Source of the DNA: Macrocystis pyrifera
Taxonomy: Eukaryota; Sar; Phaeophyceae; Laminariales; Laminariaceae
Direction: 5' to 3'
Assembly (NCBI GenBank): GCA_031763025.1
Contig: JASSKH010000004.1
Location: 1,240,001-1,304,000, forward strand
Length of the DNA stretch: 64,000 bases
A program made the translations under genes and the position numbers. The notes below the pieces were generated by a model, which had not been told where the DNA came from, did not search any database, and saw only the letters and a list, made by a program, of their open reading frames with translations. Below are positions 45,475 through 57,100 of the stretch, piece after piece (positions within the stretch are counted from its first letter, which is position 1; the number at the start of each line of letters is the position of its first letter).

Positions 45475-46654
45475 GTGAGAAGGGGTGAGGGTCGGATCCT
45501 TACACCTGCAGGCCCGTTAGCCTGCAGACTTTCTCTGTATCGGGGCAAGCGTACCTGCGGCCGTGGGAAATCAGCGATGAGTAGACGGAGGCACGAGGAA
45601 TCTTCTTCCTGGACAAGATATCTCTTTGTGGGGAGAGCTTGTTCCGTCCCTCTGCTCTTGTAGGCGGCTATGCGATGCTCAAGTGCAGGCGCCTTGGGGA
45701 TCAGGGTAGATGCTCAAATGCTCAGATGCTGGCCCCACCGCTCGGTGACATATATGATTGGTCTGTTTATCCCGAAAACGGAGGAACTCTCGAAATTTGT
45801 TTGTGCCGTTTCGGAATCTGGAGGGATTCCGTTTGTCCTTTGTCACGCAGCACGATCGTCATGTGGTTATGTGGTCATGATCCATGGGCGCATGAAGGGC
45901 CGGGGAGTAGCGGGGATGTACTGCGTTGGTATACAACTTGGCCCGCGGTACCCGGCGGGTCGTACATGAGCGGTGAAGATGCTACGAGCACCGACAGTAT
46001 AATGACACATGCTGCTGCTGCTGTGCTGTTGCTGCCACTTGTTGTCTCATGCATGATGGACCGGGTGACGACCTCACACATAATATCTTGCAGAATATCT
46101 TGCTGTTTGCTGTTTTTCCTGTACTCTGTGCACCGACTACAAACAGCAGTTGTACTACTTGTGGTGCACTCCCGACTCCCAGAAGTCTGTCTTTGGTGAT
46201 CTGCTTGGCCTGGCTATCCCTCTACCCTCTCGCGATTCGGCGGGTGTTGTTGTTGGCTGATGATTGATTTTTGATTGATAGACAACAGTAGTACAGATGA
46301 TGCACGCGCGACTTTGGGGCTCAAAAAATATTTTGTGAGGCAGGTTGTACCCGACACTATTTTCAGTACAATATGTTTTCGGTATGTTTCGTCCGACAAA
46401 TTAACCAAAGTCGAGCCAGAAAGTATCACTCTCCCAACAATCCCTACGAAACGCTAAAATGCTTTACAGCACTGCTGTACTATGAGGAAGCCTGAGTAAG
46501 TAGTGCCACCTGTTGCTGTTGCTCCACCATTCCTGAGGGCCTGCGTTTTGGCGCTCTCGCCTACCCTAAAAATATGTTGCAGTTGTTACTCTGTACAACA
46601 CGCAAGATAAAACACATCCCTTGGGGCGAATTTGAGGCCCGGTTTCCTGCAAAA

Positions 46655-46785
46655 CAGGGGGGGCACACACAAGGAAAAATGGTGTCTCTGGAAAAATTTC
46701 GTCGAAAAGGTCGCATAGACGCGTTGCTCGGTGTATACGCCCTGCCGGCTGTCTAGAAACCCAGCTCCGAAAATCCTCCGAGGAG
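46655..46785. repeat. Dispersed repeat F, copy 4
   Basis: GGGGGCACACACAAGGAAAA, TGGTGTCTCTGGAAAAATTT and TAGACGCGTTGCTCGGTGTA. Confidence 0.6.
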
Positions 46786-47281
46786 GTGGGTGTGTTATCT
46801 TAGGTGTTACACTCGTACGGTAGCTATATATATATATATAGCTCTAAGCCGCGTCCAGGCTCCATCCCGACGCCACGATAACGGGACGTGTGAATCTGTC
46901 GCATAACCCCCCTCCAGCTTCTTCAAGCGTCTTCTTGGTGATCCTGTAGTTGAAGCTTGAAGCGTGAAGCACCCTTTTACATTTACAAAACAAAATTTAT
47001 AAAATATTATACTGGTACCAGGTAAGGTACTCCTCGGGTTTTCTGGACGTACACACCTGCAGCTCAGGGGTAAAAAAAAACGGCGCCGTCGGCAGGAATG
47101 GGTTTTGCGAGCGTTGAGCTGGCTTGGTTCGATCTTCACGTCCTGCCGTCGACGCCAAGAGATAATGCATCTCTGTAGACCCTTGAGCTATACTCTCTGA
47201 AGATTGGCCAATAAAAACGAGCTGCTGGCGAAGAGAGGTCAGATAATAAATTATCCACCAAGGAAAAGCCTGCGATAGGCC

Positions 47282-47480
47282 CTATAAGACGGTGTTCATC
47301 ATCAGACGTTCATCCATTGGTACTATTTCCTCTCGTCGTGGAGTCCTCCCTTCCGTTCCCCTCACAACGTTCGCCATCAGGCGGTCGATGGAAATGTTGC
47401 CGTCTACATATCCCAACTTGCTCAAAGTTTTCAGTGCGGCACATCTTTCATTGCAACCCGAAGAAAAAACATATATAATA
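47282..47480 (-). CDS. Unassigned open frame, possibly a last exon
   Basis: Reads C-A-A-L-K-T-L-S-K-L-G-Y-V-D-G-N, then I-D-R-L-M-A-N-V-V-R-G-T-E-G, to M-N-T-V-L and TAG. The composition looks like a folded, soluble protein, unlike the repeat-derived frames nearby. No family recognised and no upstream exon identified. It could be a captured gene fragment. Confidence 0.25.
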
Positions 47481-47509
47481 GGAGTAGTAGTACTCAAACA
47501 ACAGATGGG

Positions 47510-47590
47510 CGGGGGGGGGGTGTATTCGATATTATTATTCATGGCCGTAGTCGTATGACCACAGATGGGGGGGGGGGGGGGGGGGGGTCG
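47510..47590. repeat. Family K repeat 3
   Basis: Two G runs around GTATTCGATATTATTATTCA and TGGCCGTAGTCGTATGACCA. Confidence 0.65.
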
Positions 47591-48605
47591 GAGGAGGTGT
47601 AGTAGCCTACGAGTAGGTATACTACGCTCGAAGATCTCTGCAGCTATCCACTATGTATGCTCATCATACGGAAAAGGAGCATCGGGGGTGGGCGGGCGGG
47701 ATTCTTTCCCTCCTGGCGATGGAATTGTCACAAAAATACGCACGATTCTATTGTTAATAGCCCCTACCAGGTTTGCGAGTACAGGTTTATTTTGCTGCTG
47801 CTTGCTGCTGTTGGATGAATCAACCCCGTTGGGACCCAGGTGTAAAGTATATCGTACCAATACCAAATTATGCCCAGGTGCGGTCAGTACTATCACCCGT
47901 AAAATGAAAGGGTGCAACCGTACCACGGTAGTCGCATCACGCGGCGTACTCAGCAGTTTTGCTGGGGTACCATCCCCTATACTTCAGCTTCCGGCCCGCA
48001 TCATCGTGGGGCCGGTACTGCTGTAACCGCCACATATCTTCGATACTTTTTTATCGTTGAAGCCTCGAAAGGGTCAATAGCGTGATGTCCTTGGCAGCCA
48101 CGGGAAGACATAATCAATCGTGTAGTTCGACTATATTGGGAGAAAGCATAACGTCCGCCGCTGATGTGCAGTCAACACAACCATTTTCGTAGCGTGCAAA
48201 GCATACTCGAATCTACAGTAGTACATATATTCCAGTACTGGACTTACTTGTAGTTTGTACCCGAAAACGGGTGCAGTGTCTTATAACTTCTGGCCGACAG
48301 GAAAACTGTGGGGATCAAGCACCTTTTTCTGGCTAACTTAGTTTAGTGTTTCATGCCGCCTTGACTTGGCGATTTGTACCAAACGCCCGGCCCGCTGCTT
48401 CCTACGATGATACTATCTGCACATAAAACAGAATGGTGTCGTTAAAAATTAATGTGGCTGCTGTGCTGATTGATGTGCAGAAACATCACATGATACGAAC
48501 AATAATCAGTCAATCCCGAGTGGCTATCTCCACCGCACCTGCTCCTCTCGGGGGCCAGGTCGGGTCAACGTGCCCAACTGGGCTAAATTGACACACGACA
48601 CGAAA

Positions 48606-48690
48606 TCGCGAACGTGGAAGTGTGGTGAGCTTAAGCTTTATTTTTACCAATCCGCCGGAGGATAAAAAACAAACAAACAAACAAATAAAC
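48606..48690. repeat. A-tailed repeat, copy 2
   Basis: GAACGTGGAAGTGTGGTGAG, CTTAAGCTTTATTTTTACCA, CCGGAGGATAAAAAACAAAC; tail AAAC repeated. Confidence 0.6.
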
Positions 48691-48985
48691 GCACACCCTA
48701 ACTCGTCGTGGAACATATCACCTATATAGAGAGCAATGAAGCAGTAGACACAGCTGCTGCTACGCATTAACAGCAGCGCACTCAACAACGTGATATCTCC
48801 ACGGAAACACGCTACACGTATGCCCACATAGTACGTATACTGTATGCAGTATGGGCCCGCCGACCAGAAACACCTACCGTGGCAAAATGATCAAGGCTTG
48901 GCGTATGTATCACTGTACCCGAGCTCAGGCTGCTATGCACCTGGTAGGATTTAGTATAGGGTTTGCCGCTGAGTATACTTTCTTG

Positions 48986-49078
48986 AGCTTTTAGGACTGC
49001 AGTCCCGTTTTGGGGACAGCCTGCTTGGAATTTGACCGGTTTTTCCCCAAAAGGAGACTGCAGTTCTAAGAGTGTTAA
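48986..49078. repeat. Foldback repeat GCAGTCCCG, copy 2
   Basis: TAGGACTGCAGTCCCGTTTT and AAAAGGAGACTGCAGTTCTA inverted pair. Confidence 0.7.
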
Positions 49079-49867
49079 TCCAAATTTCTTACCATGGTAC
49101 ATGTGGTACTTGTACATGATACCGTCCCCTAAAAAGTGAGCCTTTTACGTGTTTATTGGGCTCTTCCTTATTCGTCGGTCGATACTACTACTGTACTATT
49201 ACGTAACCTCTCTGATTTTTATGGGGGCGTTACTGTTCCTTCGAAAGAGGGACCACTCGCATCCTCTGTTAGAAGACAAAACTGGGCGAGGCAAGAGCGA
49301 AAATAACACTATAATAATGCCACGTGTGGTGAGTGATCAAAAACATAGCCAGGGACAACCTGCAGAACAACAGAAGTAGGGTCCGTCCAACACTACAATA
49401 CCTTGCTGGACTCCGGGGTTACAACAATGATACCTTAACCGTTTTTCTAGTGCATACGGAAACAAACACCCCGAAAAATTACCAAGTAGTTCGGCCCCCA
49501 AAACGTGGGCGCCGTTCTTAACCCCTGTAAGATTTTAAAGGGCCAAAAGCGAAAAACAAAAAATGACGATTCCGTCGTCGGTAACACCGACAAGCCCGAC
49601 TGCTGAGGAAGGGGATGCACCAAAGCTACAACGCAAAGACATCCAAGGACGACACGCATGCATCACGATACTATTCATACTGCTGCGCACCTCACCCTGA
49701 AGGCTCATAAAGACGCGCCTTGACGTGATTTTAGTGGCTACATATCGCTATATCTGGACCCCAATAGGTACAATATTAACCCCTGTGGCGGTAACCCCGA
49801 GATACCGACCTAAACAATGACAAGTTTTTGGCGTTATCAACATTTTAATAGCAATTAGCAGCACGAG

Positions 49868-50040
49868 CGCCCAGCAGCACAGGTAGAGTCATGTTGCGCC
49901 CGTGTGTGCCGTAGGACTCCTTGCATTCAACCATTGGAACACGGAAACCAACCATTGTATCACCCCCCCAATCACGCCGTGACCGTTGCTGTAACCGTCA
50001 TTTTTTTTCCTCTCGGAAGTCCAAAGAGAGTTGATAGCAC
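49868..50040. repeat. Dispersed repeat E, copy 2
   Basis: ATGTTGCGCCCGTG, TCCTTGCATTCAACCATTGG, CCCCCCAATCACGCCGTGAC; a relative with CCCCTCTGGGACCCCGAGA is near 32196. Confidence 0.5.
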
Positions 50041-50864
50041 CACCAGCACCATGTTGCCACATTGCACTCTGGTGCCACAACAGTGTACAAATCTACTGGC
50101 ACAATGATCTCACACTGTTTCCAAGTCGCTTGGCCCCGAAAACGTTGGTGCAGTTCTTAACCCCTTCGAAACCGCACCCACATTTTTGTAGGTCAATTTA
50201 CTTGGAATTAGTGCGGTTAATTTTTTTTTCAGTGGCAAAAGTTGGAAAAAAAAAAACATCGCGTCCCGTAAACCCGCTTTCTCGTCTGCCCCGACGTAGG
50301 AAAAGCTCATCATGGTTGCCGTACATATGATACACCACAGGACACCTATGAATACCAAGAAGACGATCCCTGCGCAAGAAAGGCCGGCCGAGATCTAAAG
50401 GATAATAAGAAATTCGGGGCTCGTTTTCGTTTTGAAGTTGCGTAGAAAACGCACTGATTCTCCTGTAAGAAACCCCGCCCGGACCAGCTTTCCTGTTACC
50501 TGCTGTTTCTACCTGGTAGGTGTCTTGTACGGTACCGATACAACACTTTGAACAAACGTGCTATTGTATACCAGGTGCCTGGTACAGTACAACGCGTTAT
50601 AGCGTTATAACCTACTGCACACGGCGTCATAGCTTGCAGCGAACCAATCCGTCTTCGTCAACAACGCCATGGCCGTGCGCCTGCACCTTAACGAACAACG
50701 TACCACCATTTTCAGTCATCGATGGTCTCGAAGTACTGCTAGTTCTGCTACTACCGCTACTGCTACTGCTACTGCTACTGCTACTGCTACTGCTATTGCT
50801 ACTGTCGCCGTTGCTACAATTGCTGCCGCTGTCGCTGCTGATACTGCCAGGGCTACTGTTGTTA

Positions 50865-51106
50865 TTATTGTTGTTGTTGTTGTTGTTGTTGTTTGTTGTC
50901 GTTGTTGTTGTTGTTGATGTTGTTGTTGGTGTTGTTGGTGTTGTTGTTGCTTCCTTTTCGAGCGGCAGGGGCGGGAGCAGCAGCTCCTATCGGCCGTCTC
51001 TGTCTGACCATCGGGGCATCTAAAGCCCTGAGCGTCGCTTCTTTTGCTCGTCCGAAAGCATCCATGCCATTCCCTGCTAGACGCCAAGGGTTGAGATAAG
51101 GGAGCC
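50865..51106 (-). CDS. Patatin gene, last exon
   Basis: Acceptor CATATCGCAG|. Encodes L-P-Y-L-N-P-W-R-L-A-G-N-G-M-D-A-F-G-R-A, like the C-terminal helix of patatins, then Ala/Pro, then a low-complexity Asn/Gln tail made by TTG repeats on the plus strand. A G-rich K repeat starts about 40 bp upstream of the acceptor. Confidence 0.8.
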
Positions 51107-54100
51107 CTGCGATATGCGGGCCAATCAGGGCAACATAACGACACGCGGGGGTGGGGGGAGGGTTGGGGTTCTAATTGTCATGCATCGTCGATGTCTCAAG
51201 TATGACCAAAGACCCGCGCATCCTTGCATTGCCGGGGCGGAGCACGTCGGGTTTTCACCGTCCAGACAAACATTGCTTGTACCAAGCGAGAAGCGCTGTG
51301 AGTTGTTCGGCGAGTTGCGTGAAGGGTGAGTTGCATCGTGCTAAGAACTACTCGTGAGGCGGGTTTCGCCACCTTGTACGTACTTTCTTGAAATGGCAGC
51401 GTTGAATGAATTGCGGGGGGGGGGGGGGATACTCATTATCATGCATGGCTGTAGTCGTATGACCATGGACCCTTGCATCCCTACATTGCCGGGACGGAGC
51501 ACGTCGGGCTTTCACCGACCAGGCAGACATTGCTCGCACCAAGCGCACAGCGCCGTGAGGTGTTGGGAGAGTTCGATTGGTCCAGAAATGCCGTTTCTGT
51601 TACGGGAAGAGAGAGAGCAAGAGAGAGCAAGGTCGGTTCCTTTTACATATTTTGATGTGAAATGTGAACCCACGTTCTGGGGGGCAAAACTTGGAATTAG
51701 TATGGGATGCTGTTCTTGCAGTTCTAAAAGTGTCTACTAATAGAAACGCATCCGGCACGGCTGCAGCATAACAAGTGCATGTGTTGTTAAAAGCCATAAA
51801 AGGAGAACCGTTTAGGGCTGTGAATCGGAGCGAAAAGTCCACGGAACAAAAATCACGAATCGGCGAAAAGCCGATCAATCGCTTTTTTTTAAAAATAAAT
51901 AGTCTCGCCTGATTTATCGACATATTTGGGCGACCAAAGCGAGCCGAGGGCTCGGCTGGTGAGGTTGGTCAACGTAACAAATTAACCGGTCAAAGGCGAT
52001 ACTTCGAAGTATCGGTACGTCAGAAAACGATCGGCTCGGTTTTTCGATTTGGATGCCGATTGAATCGGATTAATCGGCTCCGATTCACAGCCCTGTACAG
52101 AAAAGTTAAAAAATATATAGTACATGTATGTGTGGTCCTTCCTTCCTGCCGACGACACCAATATGGGGCCGACGCCCCGGGCAGGTTTCTATCTCTCTCT
52201 CTCTTTCTCTCTCTCTCTTGTGCGTTTGTTGTGTGGGGAGTACACACCGAGGAAGGTGGGTCGAAACCTCGTGTCTACACGGAACGGAGTGATAGGCCTT
52301 GCTTGGGTGCGACCTTGAACTTGTGTATAATGAGGCGGTGCTATCTAGGGGAAGGGGACCTGGTATCCACATACAGGACACCTATTCATGAATTCCCCAG
52401 GTTACTGGGTATCTTCTACAAGAAAAAATCCGGACGTGTCCGACGAAAAGCGTGTCCGGCACCCCTCCAAATCGCCATAAAACGCGGTATACCGGTGGTT
52501 ATTACGCCAATTGACGGTAGAAAATCATCCCAAGGCCCAACAAACAAAAAAAGGGAAAATGCCGTTTTTCTGTCACGGCATACCGTTTTCTGCCTAACGG
52601 CCCTAAACTGCCTAGTAAGAAGCTGAACTCGTACTGACCCAGGCCGGATTTCTTATTTAAGAATGGGTGCGGTCCACACTAATGTCAGTATAAAGATCTC
52701 CGGGTTTCTTTTTTTTCTGCAAATTTCACCTTGCCTTTCTTAGAGACCGCCTCCTTCGTATATGCCAGGTACCAGGTACCAGGTACCAGGCAAGTCATAG
52801 TATAGTTTTCCTGCATTATACTTGAGGGTCTGCCCTCCCCCCTCCCCCTCATCGTAGGGAGGTGAAAGTCTATGGACACACGACTATGGGCATGCATGGC
52901 ATGAATACAACCGCCCCGCTCGTCGTCGCAACCCCCCCCCCCCCCCTACATGGCTACATGGCCTTCGAGCGCAATAACATGCGTTTGATTTCTGTACACG
53001 ACAGGAAGCACTCACCGTCTATGTTGAGCACCACGAGGTCCGGGAATCCTCGCAGGTGCTGCGTGAGCCACAACGGGAGGTAGGTCGCCTGCGGAAACAA
53101 CGTCACACCATCAACAAATTTAGGGCAGAATAACGCGACCAGTTCAGGGATCATTAACACACCAGCAAGAAAATTGAGGGCAGAAAACGCCGAGAAAAGG
53201 GATTTCGCTGCTTCAGCTTAACCCTCTTTTAGTACTGCAGTTCCGTTTTGGGGACAAACCACTCCATTTTTGAGTGGTTTGTCGCCAAAACGGGACTGCA
53301 CTCCTAAAGTATGCCAAGCGACTGAAATGTAAGAAAATTCGGGATACAGATGGACTTGAGAGGTGTTCCATCTGCCACGATGGGCGAGGGTCTGAGGCAA
53401 GCAACGACGACCAGAGCTGTGATTTGGAAGACTGAGAATCGCCACCTTTTGCTGTAGGTAATACAGTAGGTGGCTAGGTACCGTTGGTTGCAGCGGAGCC
53501 AACTATCCGACTATTTGGGTTTCCGTGTGTATGTAAGGCTTCTTTGCTACTGGGCGGGAGACCACTCGCTCAAAGGAGGGAAGGAGGGCTGAGAGGTCTA
53601 CGAAACACATGGCGCATCAAAAAGCCATCGCCATCGAAGGCGCAGGTGCCGATGGCAGTGCCCAAGACAGTTGATGCTTAATTGATGGCATTTTTTTTAT
53701 GTAAAACAACGCGAAATGTCGCCAGCCGACTAGTCAACTAAAGTCAGTTAGTTGGCTTTTTTCGCCAGCCAATCAATAGCTATCCGGGGAGTCCAGCCAA
53801 CTTACAGCCCGAACGATGATCGTTTTTGAAGACCAGACAGTCCCCGGGGTAGGGCTGTGAGTCGGTAGGGCTTCACGACTACCACCAACTAGTCGATAGG
53901 TGCCGTTAGCCAACTAACTGACTTTAGTCGGCAAGTCGGCTGGCGAAGCCAACTGATGGCCAGTCGCCTTGTCGTTTACCTGCCGGGCCTGCGCTATGGT
54001 GGTGGCAACGAGATAGCTCACGTGGTGGTAAAGGACTCTCTCGGAGCGCTCCAGCCCGTCCACCCCAGCCACGTCGCCGACTGCTCCGTCTAGCAGCGGC

Positions 54101-57100
54101 CTTCCGGCCGCCCAGACTGGTTTGAACAGCAGCGGTACCGCCATGGAAGCCGCCAGCGCGTCTGCAGCGCTCCCCTCGGAGAAAACCTTGGTCTTGCCCC
54201 TACGCACACGAATAGGCGAGAGATGTGCCGAGACATGTGCGGATCTGCTTCGCCAGTCGCCTTTACATACGGCTTGGCCCAGTCTCGACAAAACGGTTGA
54301 CAGCCCACATTAAATCTTACTTTCGTCATCACATCACAGCGAAAGACGCGCGTACGATAGGGGTACCAACTGTACCCAAAATTGGCAAAAAAAATTGTGA
54401 CTGTATCTCATTTTGGCAAACATGTTTCTGACAGCTGGGGCTTCTCAGCTGACAACACTCCCCCATATGGTGTTGTTTTTCGACAAATATTTCTCGATAT
54501 AAACCTGCTTACTGTAGTAGGGCAGGCGATTGCTTGTCGGGTTAAGCGTACAGCATTTTCTTACATTCGTTTTTGGGGTGAAATACATACAGTAGCTTCG
54601 CAAGCGAGGCTGAGTCTCAGCGAATCGCTGGTGCACGTATCCGTACAGTAGCATGCGTCAGTATATACTAGAATTATGCTATTACGGGGGACCATAGTAA
54701 ATTGGACCAAATGTTGATAGTAAAAGTAGGTAAGTATAAACCAGGTACCTGGTAGGTTTTTGTGTGTACCGTAGGTCCTATTTAATACGGCCCCCCGTAA
54801 TAGTTATACCGTAACCCAGTGGGTGTTTTTTTCTGACGTACCAAATTACCACTATGTCCCGAAATATAAGCACCTTCGATTTAAAAATTAGTGTAGAACA
54901 GGTTCTTATATAATGGGACAGAGTGGTACAGTAGTTCACGTAGTAGCGCTGTGAATCGCAGCCGATTTGAGATGATTCAATCGTACGATTCGATCGACAT
55001 CGGAATCGCCAACAAGGGTGGCGATAGGTTCATGACGTCTTTTACCGGCTATACTGGGCCCCTCGCCAACCGCGTGCGGGGGGGGGGAGGGGGAAGGGGG
55101 GGTCATTGGGGCTCTAAGCGAGCCGGTTCATTTAATAGAGTCGATCAACCGGCTTCGCCGAAACCGACGTATAATTAGTCACACCTCGAACAGACAGATG
55201 ATGTACGGATAGATGATCTACAGATAGATCATCTACCGATCGATCATCTACAGATAGACCATCTACAGATAGATCATCTACGGTAGATCCTAACCTACCG
55301 TTGTGATAGGTTGTGCAGGATCTATATGTACAGTACAGGTCCAACCCAGGAGGAAACATGCGCTAGATCATGCAGAATAAACGTACGGCTCCCATGCGGC
55401 ATCACTAGCTACAATGGACCACACAGGTGAAGTAATATTGTATCTCCCCTGAAAAAGGCAGATTATGATCGAGCGAGAATCGATTATCTGTTCCAAGCGC
55501 GAAATAAATTGATTTTTCGCTCCTACTCACAGCCCTGTAGTTTATTTACCTGGTGATGTCGAAGGCCGAAACCAGAACGGGAATCGCATTCTCGTCCAAA
55601 TCAGGGACGGCCTGTCCTTCCAGGATGCGTTCCAGCAGCTCGCGAGTGGACTTGTGGATGTTTACCACTCCCGGAAGGAAATTCCGAGAAAGCAGAGACG
55701 CCCACATGATCGGATTCCTTGTTTCACCCGCAGCAATTTGCGCACGGGAGTGGGCGGGGGGGGGGGGGGGGGGGGGGGGGGTGTACTCATTTGTTGCTTG
55801 CCTTACTGTAGTCGTTTGACTAGTGACCACACCTCCCTTTCGAGACGGAGCACCGTTCCTATTCCTACCATTAGAGATACCTCCAACATTTAGGCGTTCA
55901 GCACGTTTTTTTTCCATGCACATCAATATTACAGAGAAACTTTTTGCTTGCCTTATAGCCTTCTGTAATGATCGCACACGTACGATCTACTATTTAATAG
56001 ACGTTTCCGTTACTATTAGTAGCACGTGACGTGATCTCATACTCGTAGTACGTATCTGCCTGTCTCTTCATACAGATACAATCTACGGAGATGTTTCTGA
56101 TAGTAACACGTCACGTGCTATCCTACTGGTACCTATTGCACCGCCTTATAGCTACTGGTACGTGATAACATCACACTTCCTGTTTTGCCGCCTGTGGCCA
56201 CCATCTATCTCCTAGTATGACAGGAGGGGGGCTTATAATATGCGCGGAGGAAAGCACGAGTGCCCGCACGATCGACCGCTCGATGTGGGTGGGTACTGCT
56301 GTACTTTTTTTTTGAGGCGTGCTGCGACAGGAGCACTGTACCTTTTTTTTTGCCGAAATGTTTCTGACTGACGGAGCTTCTCAACTTAGGAACTCCCCAA
56401 TATCGTCGGAACAGCCTTCGTGAGTCTACGTTATCATAAATGTGCTTGCGAAGAATTTGATGGAACCGATTTGGTTGGGTTTCTTATAGACTGTCTCCGA
56501 CAAAGTAATGAACCGTACCCATGGAATCTTCCTAGGAGTTAACCAAGCCCCAAAAAAGTTGGGGTAGAGGTTAGAAGTGGCATGGCGACAAGCAGGAAAC
56601 CACACGGCCCCGTGCTTGGCTAAATCTTCTGGGACTCAGGAAAAACAATCAAAAAGAAATTGGTGAGCTTAAGCTCTGTTTATACCAATCCGCTGGGGGC
56701 TAAGACACAAAACACAAAAGCAAGAGATGCGTGGTGTCAGCAACCGTCTCTAGGGCGAGGGTGAGCGATCAACGGTATGAGTACCACTGCTGTAACTGTT
56801 TTTAGGGCATGGGTATATAATAGGGACCTAAACAGCGAAACGCGCGGGCCTATCAACCTTCCAGATCTCTGACAGACTATCGGTTCCTACTCGATTGTCT
56901 ACACATGTTCAGGGCAGATAGACGTCTTCTTGATCTGTATTATTTAGCTCATGTTGCAGGGTGGGCGCCGTGTATTCAGCATGGTCTAGGACATGTTTCC
57001 TGGGTTGGATCTGTACTAGAGAGGTCCTGCACAGCGCCACAGAACGGCAGGTTAGGACCCCATATGATCTAGATCATGATTTATCTGTAGATGATGTATC

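Larger units (their letters stand above)
45475..50864. other. Region between the CW and patatin genes
   Basis: Two overlapping plus-strand frames (45639-46199, 45670-45969) have no recognisable family. Otherwise repeats F, K3, E, an A-tailed repeat and one unassigned minus frame (47282-47480). Confidence 0.45.
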
